Origin: Bryobacterales bacterium
GTDB taxonomy: Bacteria > Acidobacteriota > Terriglobia > Bryobacterales > UBA6623
Assembly: GCA_022824585.1 (NCBI GenBank)
Contig: JAJDZN010000284.1
Span: 1-38,357, forward strand
Direction: 5' to 3'
Length of the DNA: 38,357 nt
In this document: positions 22,395 through 30,790 of the stretch, piece by piece
Layout of the letters: each line of letters starts with the position of its first letter
Position numbering within the stretch: the stretch's first letter is position 1
Program-made: the position numbers and the translations under genes
Notes under the pieces: model-generated
Seen by the model: the letters and a program-made list of their open reading frames with translations, nothing else
Told to the model about the DNA's origin: nothing
Databases searched by the model: none

Positions 22395-24026
22395 CTAGCG
22401 CTCGCTCTCCCAGAGAGCCCGCTCGGTCGAGAACAGCAGGGCCATCGCGCCGCCGCGGTCGTCGCGGCCTAGGATCGCCTCGCGGTCGAAGTAGGCCCGC
22501 AGCGAAGTCTGCCTGCCCGTGCTGCGGCAAACATCCACCAGTGTGGCGTCGGACTTGATCCGAGCCAGGACGGCCTTCCAGGCTCGATCCGCCACAGGCT
22601 CGAATTCCGCACGTTCGAGCCAGCCTTGTCGCAGGCCTCGGGTAAGGGCGAAGCCGGTCATGGCCGTGGACGTGAACTCGCGGTAGCTTTCGGGACGATC
22701 CACCACCTGGTGCCACATGCCGGTAGTGTCCTGATGCCGTGCCATGGCGCGCATGTGCGCCTGGTATGACGCCAGTGCCTCGGCGTTGCCTGGATGTTCC
22801 TTCGGCCAGTCCGACAATGCGAGCGCCAGCCCTAGCGCCGGGAATCCGTTGCCCCGGCCCCAGGCCGCTTGGTCCAGGGGCGAATGGCGGTAGAGCCCGT
22901 CGGATCGCAGGTCGAGATCCTGCATGAAGCGCAGGTGGCGCAACGCCATGTCGAAGTAGCGCTTCTCCCCGGTCAGGCGCCCGACACGCGCGAGGATCGC
23001 GCAGCCCATGAACACCGAATCGCTCATCTCGTTGTGCGACGGCATCGAACTCTTCAGCGCGCCATCCGGTTCGAATCCCAGATCGGCAGCCGCCCGCGCC
23101 AATGCCAGGTAAGCCGGATTGTCGGTCCGCTCGTATAGGTCCGCGAAGACTAGGTGACCTGAGATGGTGCTTCCGCTCGGGCGGTTTCCCAAGGATGGCT
23201 TGCCCTCGAGAAACGGCCTTGCGATCCGCTCGACGTCTGCTAGCGGACTCTCGCCGGTGATATCGCCCAATCGCATTCGCCCGATCAGTGCCAAAGCGGG
23301 TATGTATGTGGCGGTATCAAGCGCATGGCCGTAGGCCGGGGCGAGCTGGCCGGCAACTTCGACCGGGGAGCGGGAAACCCTTTCTTGCAGCTCCCTGCGC
23401 GCTCCGGAAGGCGGCGGCGATTCCGCGAGCGCTACCAGTATTTCGGTTGCTTCGCTCCGCAGCTCGTCCAGTGTCTTGGAGTCGGCGGCGAGACGAAGTG
23501 CTGTAGCTGGCACGCGCCCGACATCTGAGGGCGACAGGCCTCGCTGCAGTGCGTCTGCCAGCGCGCTCGGCCGCCCGTCGAAACGCAGGTCGACGACCAG
23601 ATCCGGCGCCAGCATGCCGATGAATCGCCATAGGTACTGGGCTTCGACTGCGTCTCCCAGATAGGCCGGGCCGTCGGGCGGGAAGCGTTCGACGGGTCCC
23701 CGATCGGGGAAAGCGTTCAATATGGTCGACAGGGCGAACGGACCGTCCCCGCTATGTCGCAGCAGCGCAGCGGCCAAATCAACCGATTCCCCGCTTCCGT
23801 CGAGCCCTGCAACAAGCAGGACACGCGGGATTGGGGTTGCGTAGTCGGCTGGATTCCAGCCAATCCCGGCAAGGATCGGGCTTCCGGCCGCCGACACGCC
23901 GATCGACGTGTGGAAGATCTCGGCCGACGAGAGCGACGGCAGGGCTAGACACAGCGCCCCAGCGACGGCGGGCAGTATTCCGCACAGCTTTCTGCCAACG
24001 GTCCGATCCTGTTCCGGGCGCGGCAT
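22395..24026 (-). CDS. GH88/105-like glycoside hydrolase with M14-like N-terminal domain
   Basis: A 543-residue exported protein. A signal peptide spans about residues 13-35. Residues about 215-540 match the alpha/alpha-barrel of unsaturated-glycuronyl hydrolases (GH88/GH105): NEMSDSVFMG (332-341), WGRGNGFPALG (389-399), TTGMWHQVVDRPES (434-447) and STAMTGFAL. Such enzymes remove unsaturated uronic acids left by polysaccharide lyases. Residues about 60-160 instead resemble an M14 carboxypeptidase-like fold (PRVLLVAGLDGSGES, MLAPDLVVDLRFDG), but the zinc-binding His-X-X-Glu and His are absent. The ATG at 24026 is one base after the fucosidase stop, so I prefer it to the upstream start at 24059. 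Fold call for the N-terminal domain is tentative. Confidence 0.78.
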   Translation of the reverse strand: MPRPEQDRTVGRKLCGILPAVAGALCLALPSLSSAEIFHTSIGVSAAGSPILAGIGWNPADYATPIPRVLLVAGLDGSGESVDLAAALLRHSGDGPFALSTILNAFPDRGPVERFPPDGPAYLGDAVEAQYLWRFIGMLAPDLVVDLRFDGRPSALADALQRGLSPSDVGRVPATALRLAADSKTLDELRSEATEILVALAESPPPSGARRELQERVSRSPVEVAGQLAPAYGHALDTATYIPALALIGRMRLGDITGESPLADVERIARPFLEGKPSLGNRPSGSTISGHLVFADLYERTDNPAYLALARAAADLGFEPDGALKSSMPSHNEMSDSVFMGCAILARVGRLTGEKRYFDMALRHLRFMQDLDLRSDGLYRHSPLDQAAWGRGNGFPALGLALALSDWPKEHPGNAEALASYQAHMRAMARHQDTTGMWHQVVDRPESYREFTSTAMTGFALTRGLRQGWLERAEFEPVADRAWKAVLARIKSDATLVDVCRSTGRQTSLRAYFDREAILGRDDRGGAMALLFSTERALWESER

Positions 24027-24027
24027 C

Positions 24028-25662
24028 TCACTTCGCCGCCAGCGTTGCCGCCTGGCCATAGAGCCGGACCTTGGGGTGTTCGACGACAGCGCGGTATTCC
24101 CACGAGCGCTGGGTATCGACGCGAGCCAGCTTGGCCGAGAACTCGCCCGGCGCGGACATCGGCGTCAGCTTCTTGCCGACCACCTTCCACGGGTCGTCCT
24201 CTTCGTACATCTCGGCGGTGCTCTTCCTGCGCCTGTATTCGAACCCAACACGCACGGCCCGTGCGTCCCCCAGATCCTTCAGATCGGCCCGCAGAACGGC
24301 TCCGCCACCCTCCCATGACGCGTCGCTATGGGTCTGCACTTCCGGAGGCTGGAGGCCTGGCACGACGTCGGTGATCTTGAGCACTACGGGGTTGGGCCAG
24401 CGCCGGTCGTTGTATAGCCGCTGGGCTCGGTAGGCCGTGATGCGGAGGCCCGCGGAGGTCTGCTCCCACTGGGTTTGAGGAGTGACTTCAGGCTGGTATT
24501 CCAAGACTTTCTCGTTTTGGCCCAGCACGCGCACGGTCGTTTCCTCGGAAGCCTTGACGGATTGCAGCGTCACGGTCTTGCGCGCGCCCCAAGCCCAATC
24601 GGTGCCCGGCACGAAGGCGTAGACGGTGTCTGCGTCCTTGGCTTTGGTGAACCAAACGTCGCCCTCGTTGGTGATCACCCAAGGCCGGACCTTGCCGACA
24701 GCCTCGGCGTTGACGATGTTCCACAGCGCCATTTCGCGCATCCGCGCCTCTTGCTCGACCGGCAGTGCGCCGTTTGGCATCGGGCCGATGTTGAGCAGGA
24801 AGTTGCCGCCCTTGGCACGGGTCTCGATCCAGGCTCCGATCAGCACGCCGCCCGACTTGTAGTGCTCGTTGGTGCCGCGGTACTGCCACTGCGTGCCCAT
24901 CGTCATGTTGCCTTCCCAAGCGCCCTCCAAGGGAACCCCTGGGGTGTATTGCTCGGGTGTCTCGATTTCTCCCCGAGTCACTACGGTGTCGGGAGAAATC
25001 TCCCAGATCAGTTGCTTCATTTCCTCGACGATCTCGTCTCGCGGGACCGGCGAACCGGTCGGCGGATCGAAGAACACCACGTCGATCGGACCGTAGTTGG
25101 TCATCAGTTCTCGCTCTTGCGCAAGGTTGAGCTCCAGCAGGCCAGGATTGTTCGGAGGGAGCACCTCGGCCCGGAGGCGGCTGATGAGCGTGCCTTGGCG
25201 GTACAGGAAGTGGAAGTCGTCGGGCGAGAAATACCAGCCGACAGCGATCCCCTCGGCCCGGAATGCATCTGCGATCTCTCTTGCGGTGTCGCGCCCGAAC
25301 GGAGTGTTGACGATGTTGAAGTCCGTGGTGGCGGTGTCGAACATGCAGAAGCCCGAGTGGTGCTTGGCAGTGAAAACGACATACTTGAAACCCGCCAGCC
25401 TGGCGACCCGCGCCCATTCGCGCGGGTCGAATTCCTTGGGATTGAAACTGCGCGGCAGTTCCGTTACGTAGCGCTCCAAGAACTGCTCGTCTGCGCCCAC
25501 CATGGCGTGGCTGATGACGGAGGTGAGCTGGCTGTCGAGGCTCCAGTGAATGAACAGGCCGAGCCCGAGATCCCGAAACCACTCGACGCGTTCCGGCTTG
25601 TTGGCGCACGGGGCGACAACTGTTGCGAGCAGAAAGAGACAGGTAATGGCCAAGCGTTTCAT
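24028..25662 (-). CDS. Alpha-L-fucosidase, GH29
   Basis: A 544-residue secreted GH29 enzyme that releases alpha-linked L-fucose by a retaining mechanism. The signal peptide is RLAITCLFLLATVVAPCA. Family signatures are GLFIHWSLDS (37-44), FNPKEFDPREWARVARLAGFKYVVFTAKHHSGFCMF (His101, His102), VGWYFSPDDFHF and GPIDVVFFDPP, whose Asp199 is the likely nucleophile. KGGNFLLNIGPMPNGALP lines the site. A beta-sandwich tail follows. The usual WFDG reads FFDPP here, so specificity could differ. I use the ATG at 25662, where the signal peptide begins, rather than 25698. The GH88/105-like gene follows at once, suggesting joint action on a fucose-containing glycan. Confidence 0.9.
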   Translation of the reverse strand: MKRLAITCLFLLATVVAPCANKPERVEWFRDLGLGLFIHWSLDSQLTSVISHAMVGADEQFLERYVTELPRSFNPKEFDPREWARVARLAGFKYVVFTAKHHSGFCMFDTATTDFNIVNTPFGRDTAREIADAFRAEGIAVGWYFSPDDFHFLYRQGTLISRLRAEVLPPNNPGLLELNLAQERELMTNYGPIDVVFFDPPTGSPVPRDEIVEEMKQLIWEISPDTVVTRGEIETPEQYTPGVPLEGAWEGNMTMGTQWQYRGTNEHYKSGGVLIGAWIETRAKGGNFLLNIGPMPNGALPVEQEARMREMALWNIVNAEAVGKVRPWVITNEGDVWFTKAKDADTVYAFVPGTDWAWGARKTVTLQSVKASEETTVRVLGQNEKVLEYQPEVTPQTQWEQTSAGLRITAYRAQRLYNDRRWPNPVVLKITDVVPGLQPPEVQTHSDASWEGGGAVLRADLKDLGDARAVRVGFEYRRRKSTAEMYEEDDPWKVVGKKLTPMSAPGEFSAKLARVDTQRSWEYRAVVEHPKVRLYGQAATLAAK

Positions 25663-25758
25663 TGAAGAGTTCAGGTATTGTGCCACACGCATTAGCACAG
25701 GCCATGAGTCGGCTTGCGGCTGTGCTCCACGAGCGCCGAGCCCACTCTATTCGCCGCG

Positions 25759-26634
25759 CTAGTTCTCGAACTGGTCGAAGTACGCCGGGACAACTTCGAT
25801 GTCTTCGACCTCCCGCTTCGTGATCCTGATCCCTATTTCGTACTCCTTGAGCAGGTCGCACAAGGACTCGCCGGAGACCAGCTCTACCGGAGCCGCGCCG
25901 TCACGAGTTGCTTCGGCTTGGGCGGCTTGCGTGAAGGTCCCGGTGGTGATCAAGAGGCCTTTCTCGCCCCGCCCTGCCATAGCACCTCGAAAGTCTCGAA
26001 CAGAGCCGGCTGACACGGAGCCTTGATAGCGCTTGCACTGAAAGTAAACCGGAAAAGACACCAGAGACAGGCGATAAGTCCCCACCCCATCAATACCGCC
26101 GTCCCCAGACTGTCCCATGACTTCGACGTTTCGAAACCCGGCCTCTCTCAGAATTCTCTGCGCAAGTCGCTCGAACGCGCCCGGCGACATGGCCTTGAGC
26201 CTGTCGAGGACTAGCGTCTTCCACTCCCCGCCGTCCGGCTCATCTTCGGAATCTGGTCCGATCTCGGCCGGCTCCGCGCCGCCCGGGGAATCAGGGTTCC
26301 GCCGAGCTTGACGTCTCTGCTGCCTGGCTTCCCGCAGCAGTCGGTGGCACTCCGTCTCCGACACAGTCAAGCCGTGTGCGGTAAGAGTCCAGACCGCTCG
26401 GGACGAATTGTCCGCCAGAGAGATTCGTTTCAGGTTCGTCCGAGCCCAAGCCAAGTAGTAGTTGATCTTGGTCAACCTTCCGTTCGGCATCATCTCAGCC
26501 AGTTGAGCTTCGGTAAAGTCGCTGAGTTCGACCACTTTTGCATCAATCTCGGCGATGTTTCCCGACCCGCCTAGTTTACGAAGGGCTTGGACCGTTGGCC
26601 ACGCTAGCGCATTGGCGGAAATCTCACTTGGCAC
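25759..26634 (-). CDS. mrr: Mrr-type restriction endonuclease
   Basis: A 291-residue Mrr-like nuclease, a type IV restriction class that attacks modified foreign DNA. Residues 1-105 form the Mrr_N winged-helix domain (FTEAQLAEMMPNGRLTKINYYLAWARTNLK, VWTLTAHGLTVSE). A charged linker follows at about 105-137. The catalytic domain holds GDGGIDGVG (177-185) and FQCKRYQG (198-205), giving the PD-(D/E)XK-type Asp...Gln-X-Lys set, with LLITTGTFTQAAQAEA downstream. All core residues are present, so the enzyme is probably active. The GTG start is preceded by AGGAG. It opens the defence-type cluster that continues with hipBA and the AbiL-like pair. Confidence 0.88.
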   Translation of the reverse strand: MPSEISANALAWPTVQALRKLGGSGNIAEIDAKVVELSDFTEAQLAEMMPNGRLTKINYYLAWARTNLKRISLADNSSRAVWTLTAHGLTVSETECHRLLREARQQRRQARRNPDSPGGAEPAEIGPDSEDEPDGGEWKTLVLDRLKAMSPGAFERLAQRILREAGFRNVEVMGQSGDGGIDGVGTYRLSLVSFPVYFQCKRYQGSVSAGSVRDFRGAMAGRGEKGLLITTGTFTQAAQAEATRDGAAPVELVSGESLCDLLKEYEIGIRITKREVEDIEVVPAYFDQFEN

Positions 26635-27040
26635 GGCGATTCAACTCCTGACTGAATCTGGGCATGGCCTGCCACAAATCATCATGGGACCGTTCAGTGC
26701 TTCGTCGAGCTTGGGCGGCCAAAATCGCGGCCCCGGCCGACCCGTGTCGACACGCTTCCGACGATAGCAAACAACTGCGCAACGCCAGCAACGAATCAAT
26801 AGGTTGCGGATATAGGGACTCTGCTGACCCTAGGCGGACGGGTGACCGTTCCGGCTAGCCCGTTCAAGAAAGGTCGCATGCGCTGACGCGCTGTGTGGGT
26901 CTCGGCCGTTCGTGCCCCGTCTAGAGTCCGACGGCACGTGGTGCGGCGGCGGGTCGGTAGTGGGGAATGGCAACATCTTGACCCACCCCAACCAATGTCG
27001 ATGGCGGGCGCCAGGAATCGGCCCACATCACATGTAGTTC
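26635..27040. other. Intergenic stretch between mrr and hipBA
   Basis: About 400 bp between divergent mrr and hipBA. I see no supported gene, RNA gene or insertion-sequence end here. Open frames on both strands lack family resemblance. The right end leads into the three operator-like repeats of hipBA. Confidence 0.4.
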
Positions 27041-27150
27041 TATCCCGTACAGTAAAATTCTTCCTTCGGAGCCAGTCCTGCGTTTGGAATTGTCCCGTAC
27101 AGTACAATATTGGGCTCAAGATTCCTCTTTCGGCATGAATTGTCCCGTAC
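27041..27150 (+). repeat. Three operator-like repeats at exact 50-bp spacing before hipB
   Basis: TATCCCGTAC at 27041-27050, TGTCCCGTAC at 27091-27100 and TGTCCCGTAC at 27141-27150. Repeats 1 and 2 continue as AGTAAAAT and AGTACAAT; repeat 3 continues as GATAAAG. Copy 2 lies in an imperfect dyad (TTGT...GTAC...ACAA) and its extension contains a -10-like TACAAT (27103-27108). Copy 3 ends 10 bp before the hipB ATG. These are strong candidates for HipB autorepression sites. 50 bp is close to five helical turns, so all copies would face the same side of the DNA. Confidence 0.6.
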
Positions 27151-27160
27151 GATAAAGAAA

Positions 27161-27460
27161 ATGTCCGCAGCAATGGAAGAAAAGGTGCCTCACTACGGTC
27201 CCGTCCGGTCGCCCCGAGAGCTCGGTCAGCTCGTGCGGTTGCACCGGAAGAGCCGGGGATGGACCTTGGAAAAGCTCTCCCGGTTTGCCAATGTCAGCAT
27301 GCGCTTTCTGTCCGAATTCGAAAGGGGCAAGGAGACCGCCGAGATCGGCAAGGCGGTGCATGTGCTGCAACTTCTTGGGCTGGAAGCTGTCATCGTTCCC
27401 CGGCACGAGATGCCGGCATCGCTTCGGCGCGGAGCCAAGGCGGACCAGGGGCGAGGCTAA
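27161..27460 (+). CDS. hipB: HipB-type XRE antitoxin and repressor
   Basis: A 99-residue helix-turn-helix protein. The XRE/Cro fold is RSPRELGQLVRLHRKSRGWTLEKLSRFANVSMRFLSEFERGKETAEIGKAVHVLQLLGLE, with the recognition helix around VSMRFLSEFERGKE. It matches HipB-type antitoxins, which bind their own operators and hold HipA inactive. I use the ATG at 27161; the in-frame extension to 27110 would run through operator repeat 3. The stop overlaps the hipA start as TAATG, so the two are translationally coupled. No strong ribosome binding site precedes it. Confidence 0.88.
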   Translation: MSAAMEEKVPHYGPVRSPRELGQLVRLHRKSRGWTLEKLSRFANVSMRFLSEFERGKETAEIGKAVHVLQLLGLEAVIVPRHEMPASLRRGAKADQGRG

Positions 27461-28719
27461 TGAGCGACGACTCGCTCACGGTCTGGTACGGGAGCCGCCG
27501 CGTAGGCGAGCTGCAGCGTGGTCCGACCGGAACCATGGACTTTCAATACGAACCTGGGTGGGTCCGTGGGGACGGTTTCGCGATCTCTCAGTCGATGCCC
27601 TTGGATCGGGGGGAACTATCGGCTAGCGCCGAGCAGGCTCACAACTTCTTCGCGAACCTCCTTCCCGAGGGCGGAGCCCGCGACTTGATCGTACGTCGGT
27701 ATCGCCTTCCAAATGATGATTTCGAGTTGCTGCGGGCATTGGGAAGCGAGTGCGCCGGCGCTTTGCTGATCTTGCCCGCAGGCCAGGAGCCCGATTCATT
27801 GACTTCGCAGGATTACGAGCGATTCGATGATGCCAGGCTGGCCGATCTCTTGTTCGATCACGGCTGGAGCTTCGAGCCCTCTGAGAACGTTCGCCTTCCA
27901 AGGCTGTCTTTGGCGGGCGCTCAGAACAAGACGACGGTTGCCCTGTTCGACGGGATGATCTGGCTGCCCAAGGGCACTACTCCATCAACGCATATTCTCA
28001 AATTCGACTCCCTCGAATACAGCAACGTCCTTGTGTACGAGTGCTTCGCGACGATGCTGGCGGGGTCGGCAGGACTGCCTGTGGTCGAATTTGAACTGCG
28101 GACACTGGGACGAGACCTCTTTGCGCTGATCAAGCGGTACGATCGAGTCCGCGGGGATGACGGTCAGATTCTGAGGTTGCACCAAGAGGACTTTTGCCAG
28201 GCGCTGGGCTATAGCAGCCGGAAGAAGTACGAGAGCGATGGCGGTCCGTCATTCGCTCGCTGCTATCGATTGGTGCGCGACGTCTGTGACGCACCGCTGG
28301 ACGACCTCGAGCGGTTGCTTCGCTGGCAGATCTTCAACCTGCTCGCTGGCAACTCGGACGGCCACGCCAAGAACCTCTCGCTCCTATATGGCAGGGACGG
28401 GTCGGCCTGTCTGGCACCCTTCTATGACCTGGTACCGACCCGAGCGATAGCGAATCTCGATCCACGCCTAGCATTCAACGTCGGCGGCGTGCGAGAGCCC
28501 GCCAATGTGGGCCGGCGTCATTGGGAGTCACTCGCCGTGGAATGCGATGTCCGGCCGCGAGCCGTACTCTCGTTGGTCGAAGAAATCTCCGAGTACCTGA
28601 TTGGGCACGCAACCGAAATCAGGGAGCGCTTTGAAGACATCCACGGCACAAGTCCAGCACTGGACCGGGTCGTGCACGTACTCAACCGCCAGTGCCGTCG
28701 GACGACCCGCGGGGATTGA
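27460..28719 (+). CDS. hipA: HipA-type serine/threonine kinase toxin
   Basis: A 419-residue HipA kinase; the E. coli homologue phosphorylates glutamyl-tRNA synthetase and induces persistence. The N-terminal subdomain (VWYGSRRVGELQRG, LPEGGARDLIVRRY) is typical. The nucleotide loop is RLSLAGAQNKTTV with Ser150, matching the autophosphorylated Ser of the E. coli protein in SVAGAQEKT. HQEDFCQALG (241-250), the catalytic NSDGHAKNLSLLY with Asp300, and the metal-binding FYDLVPT with Asp323 are all present. Length is normal and every key residue is there, so it should be active. The start overlaps the hipB stop. The target kinase substrate in this organism is not known. Confidence 0.92.
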   Translation: MSDDSLTVWYGSRRVGELQRGPTGTMDFQYEPGWVRGDGFAISQSMPLDRGELSASAEQAHNFFANLLPEGGARDLIVRRYRLPNDDFELLRALGSECAGALLILPAGQEPDSLTSQDYERFDDARLADLLFDHGWSFEPSENVRLPRLSLAGAQNKTTVALFDGMIWLPKGTTPSTHILKFDSLEYSNVLVYECFATMLAGSAGLPVVEFELRTLGRDLFALIKRYDRVRGDDGQILRLHQEDFCQALGYSSRKKYESDGGPSFARCYRLVRDVCDAPLDDLERLLRWQIFNLLAGNSDGHAKNLSLLYGRDGSACLAPFYDLVPTRAIANLDPRLAFNVGGVREPANVGRRHWESLAVECDVRPRAVLSLVEEISEYLIGHATEIRERFEDIHGTSPALDRVVHVLNRQCRRTTRGD

Positions 28720-28752
28720 CTCGCCTTCATCCATCCGCGCTATGCGGCATGA

Positions 28753-29013
28753 TCACTGCCCGCCCTCTGCGGCAAAGTCTTCTACCTCCAACGCATCATT
28801 GAGTTGGTTGAGCCTCAGCGGGTGGACGCCCGGCACAAGCCCGCTGCGATTGGCAACAATCCGGAACGTAGACAGTTCCGGCTGATCTGAACGGCGTGCC
28901 ATACCTCGCCGCAAGACATCGTTCAGCACTTGCTCGAACGGCCTGCCTTGCAGTCGACTCTGCATCTTCAGAAAGTCCGCGACATCCTCGTCGAGTGTCA
29001 GCGTCGTTCTCAT
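28753..29013 (-). CDS. Ribbon-helix-helix VapB-type antitoxin, partner absent
   Basis: An 86-residue protein starting MRTTLTLDEDVADFLKMQSR, then GRPFEQVLNDVLRRGM. This is the ribbon-helix-helix N-terminus of VapB antitoxins that usually precede a PIN toxin. The C-terminal part (TFRIVANRSGLVPGVHPLRLNQLNDALEVEDF) is the likely toxin-binding tail. Downstream on the same strand only 33 bp remain before the 3' end of hipA, and the frame there gives MPHSADG then a stop, so no toxin gene follows. It appears intact but solitary. It may regulate itself through the adjacent palindrome, or act against a toxin elsewhere. Confidence 0.75.
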   Translation of the reverse strand: MRTTLTLDEDVADFLKMQSRLQGRPFEQVLNDVLRRGMARRSDQPELSTFRIVANRSGLVPGVHPLRLNQLNDALEVEDFAAEGGQ

Positions 29014-29017
29014 AGAG

Positions 29018-29029
29018 ACATCATGATGT
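29018..29029. promoter_or_regulatory. 12-bp perfect palindrome, candidate antitoxin operator
   Basis: ACATCATGATGT lies four bases upstream of the antitoxin start codon (minus strand, 29013). Ribbon-helix-helix antitoxins bind short palindromes over their own promoters, so this is a natural operator candidate. Confidence 0.45.
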
Positions 29030-29509
29030 ACGGAGCTTGTGATGCCAAGACGGCCACCCTACCCAGTCAACCTAGCAGCGCAATCCAAGTCCCCCCAGCG
29101 CGGCGACATTGCGTACTCCCTTGCCGGACAGGCTTTGGAACGACTGATAGTGACCCGTCGCCATCAAGCGGCCCCATCTGCGCTGCTCCGGCGTCCCGTG
29201 GGAGGGGCGTACGCGCACCGAGCGCAAAGCCAAGCCGGGGCGTTTACTGGGCTACACTGCCACGGCCCCGGGGTTACCTATAGCCAACAAGATGTTCAGC
29301 CCGTGCGACGGCGACCGGCATCAAGCGCACATTCTTACTTCCAGCCAGGCAAGTCCCTCCTTTCCACTTACCAACGCCACGAAAACGGCCAATTGAGTGA
29401 TTCTGCTCCCCAAGCATCTAGAGGAACTATCTTGCAATCATATACCGGAATTCGCGAAATTTATTCGAAAATAGCAATGAAAATGCCGATTCTGCACTAA
29501 ACTGAGTTC
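29030..29509. other. Intergenic stretch before the AbiL-like pair
   Basis: About 480 bp with no supported gene; a 153-codon open frame across it reads as non-coding (no family, no ribosome binding site, biased residues). The last 100 bp are AT-rich and contain a small palindrome TTCGCGAA near 29451. They probably hold the promoter of the ATPase gene, which also lacks a Shine-Dalgarno. Confidence 0.4.
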
Positions 29510-30790
29510 ATGCTACTGCGACTCCAAGTTTCCAATCACCGCTCGATACTCGAACCGGTGGAGCTGTCGATGATCGCTGTGGACAAGGATAGGGCGGCGA
29601 CGCGACGGTTCGACGGCCTTTCTGAGCAGGTGCTGACCGTGGCCGGAATCTACGGGCCCAACGCGTCGGGAAAGTCCAATGTGCTGGACGCCATGGCTTG
29701 GCTGTCGATGGCCGTTGCTGGGTCGCTTCGAGGCTGGGCGGACTACATTCCGCGCGATGCTCACAGGTTCGGAAAGGGGCCCGCGTCCCCAACGGAATTC
29801 GATCTGGACCTGGAAGTAGACGGCGTCCGATACACGTATCGCCTCGAATTGGACGACTCGGCTGTGTTGTTCGAGAGCTTGGACAGTTATCCGGAAGGAC
29901 GACGGCGAAACCTGTTCACACGCCGCAACGGCGAAATCGACTTTCGCCGGGGCGTTGTCGGAACCCGCGGAATACAGGCCTTGCTGACGCCGACGACATT
30001 GGCGCTCTCCGCTGGCAGGCGAGTGGGCGCTTCCGACTTCCCAAGCGTGGCGCAAGCGATCTCGAGCATGCGCATCCTTACGCCCGGGAATAGACGGATT
30101 CCTTGGGCCGGCGGCTTTATTCGGTTCGATAGTACGATCGACTTGCTTGCCGACGCCGGGGCCGACCGGCCACGACTGTTTGACACCGGGCAAGATCGAT
30201 CAGCGGTCACAGATCGTAGCTCTGCGATGGAATTACTTCGCTTCGCGGATTCGGGAATCGACGATTTCGTGATGACTGAAGAGGAGTCGGACCGCCTCGG
30301 AGGACTCCGCCATAAACTTGGGCTCATTCATCGAGGCGAAGGTGAGCCAGTCACCTTCGGTCTCGAGGATGAATCAGACGGAACCCAGGCTTGGTTCCGT
30401 CTGATCGGTCCGGCGTTCGCGACGCTCAGACTCGGTCAGGTTCTTCTGCTCGATGAGATCGATGCGAGTCTGCATCCCCGCCTCTCGGCCCGACTGATCG
30501 AGATCTTCCAAGACCCCCAGACTAATTCCCAGGGAGCTCAACTCGTCTTCACTTCCCACGACACCTCCCTGCTGAACAGCTTGAACCGCGACGAGGTCTG
30601 GCTAACCGAGAGAGCCCCTAATGCGACCACTCGCCTCGTCGGCTTGGCCGAATTCCGGGGTGAACGCGTGAGGAAGTCTCTAAATCTAGAGAGAGCCTAC
30701 CTGCAGGGCCGGTTTGGTGCCGTGCCAGAGGTCGACCAAGCGGCAGTCCGCAGAGCTCTAGGGCTCGTCTCAATGCCTGACGATGGCTAA
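29510..30790 (+). CDS. AAA ATPase of an AbiL-like defence pair
   Basis: A 426-residue ATPase of the AAA_15/AAA_21, OLD-like ABC class. Walker A is GIYGPNASGKSN (about 47-57). The signature-like LEDESDGTQAWFRL lies near 286-299, Walker B is QVLLLDEIDASLHP near 310-323, and the switch His is in FTSHDTSLLN near residue 347. The N-terminal RLQVSNHRSI is typical of RecF-like heads. The next gene encodes an RloB-type TOPRIM protein and overlaps by eight bases. That pairing (RloA-like ATPase with RloB, described as AbiL in lactococci) is an abortive-infection phage-defence arrangement. All motor motifs are present, so the system looks functional. Confidence 0.82.
   Translation: MLLRLQVSNHRSILEPVELSMIAVDKDRAATRRFDGLSEQVLTVAGIYGPNASGKSNVLDAMAWLSMAVAGSLRGWADYIPRDAHRFGKGPASPTEFDLDLEVDGVRYTYRLELDDSAVLFESLDSYPEGRRRNLFTRRNGEIDFRRGVVGTRGIQALLTPTTLALSAGRRVGASDFPSVAQAISSMRILTPGNRRIPWAGGFIRFDSTIDLLADAGADRPRLFDTGQDRSAVTDRSSAMELLRFADSGIDDFVMTEEESDRLGGLRHKLGLIHRGEGEPVTFGLEDESDGTQAWFRLIGPAFATLRLGQVLLLDEIDASLHPRLSARLIEIFQDPQTNSQGAQLVFTSHDTSLLNSLNRDEVWLTERAPNATTRLVGLAEFRGERVRKSLNLERAYLQGRFGAVPEVDQAAVRRALGLVSMPDDG

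Noticed and set aside
24475..25665. Long plus-strand frame opposite the fucosidase gene
   Set aside because: Shadow frame; GH29 motifs on the minus strand are clear.
29039..29500. 153-codon frame before the AbiL-like ATPase
   Set aside because: No ribosome binding site, no family similarity, and residue use typical of non-coding DNA.
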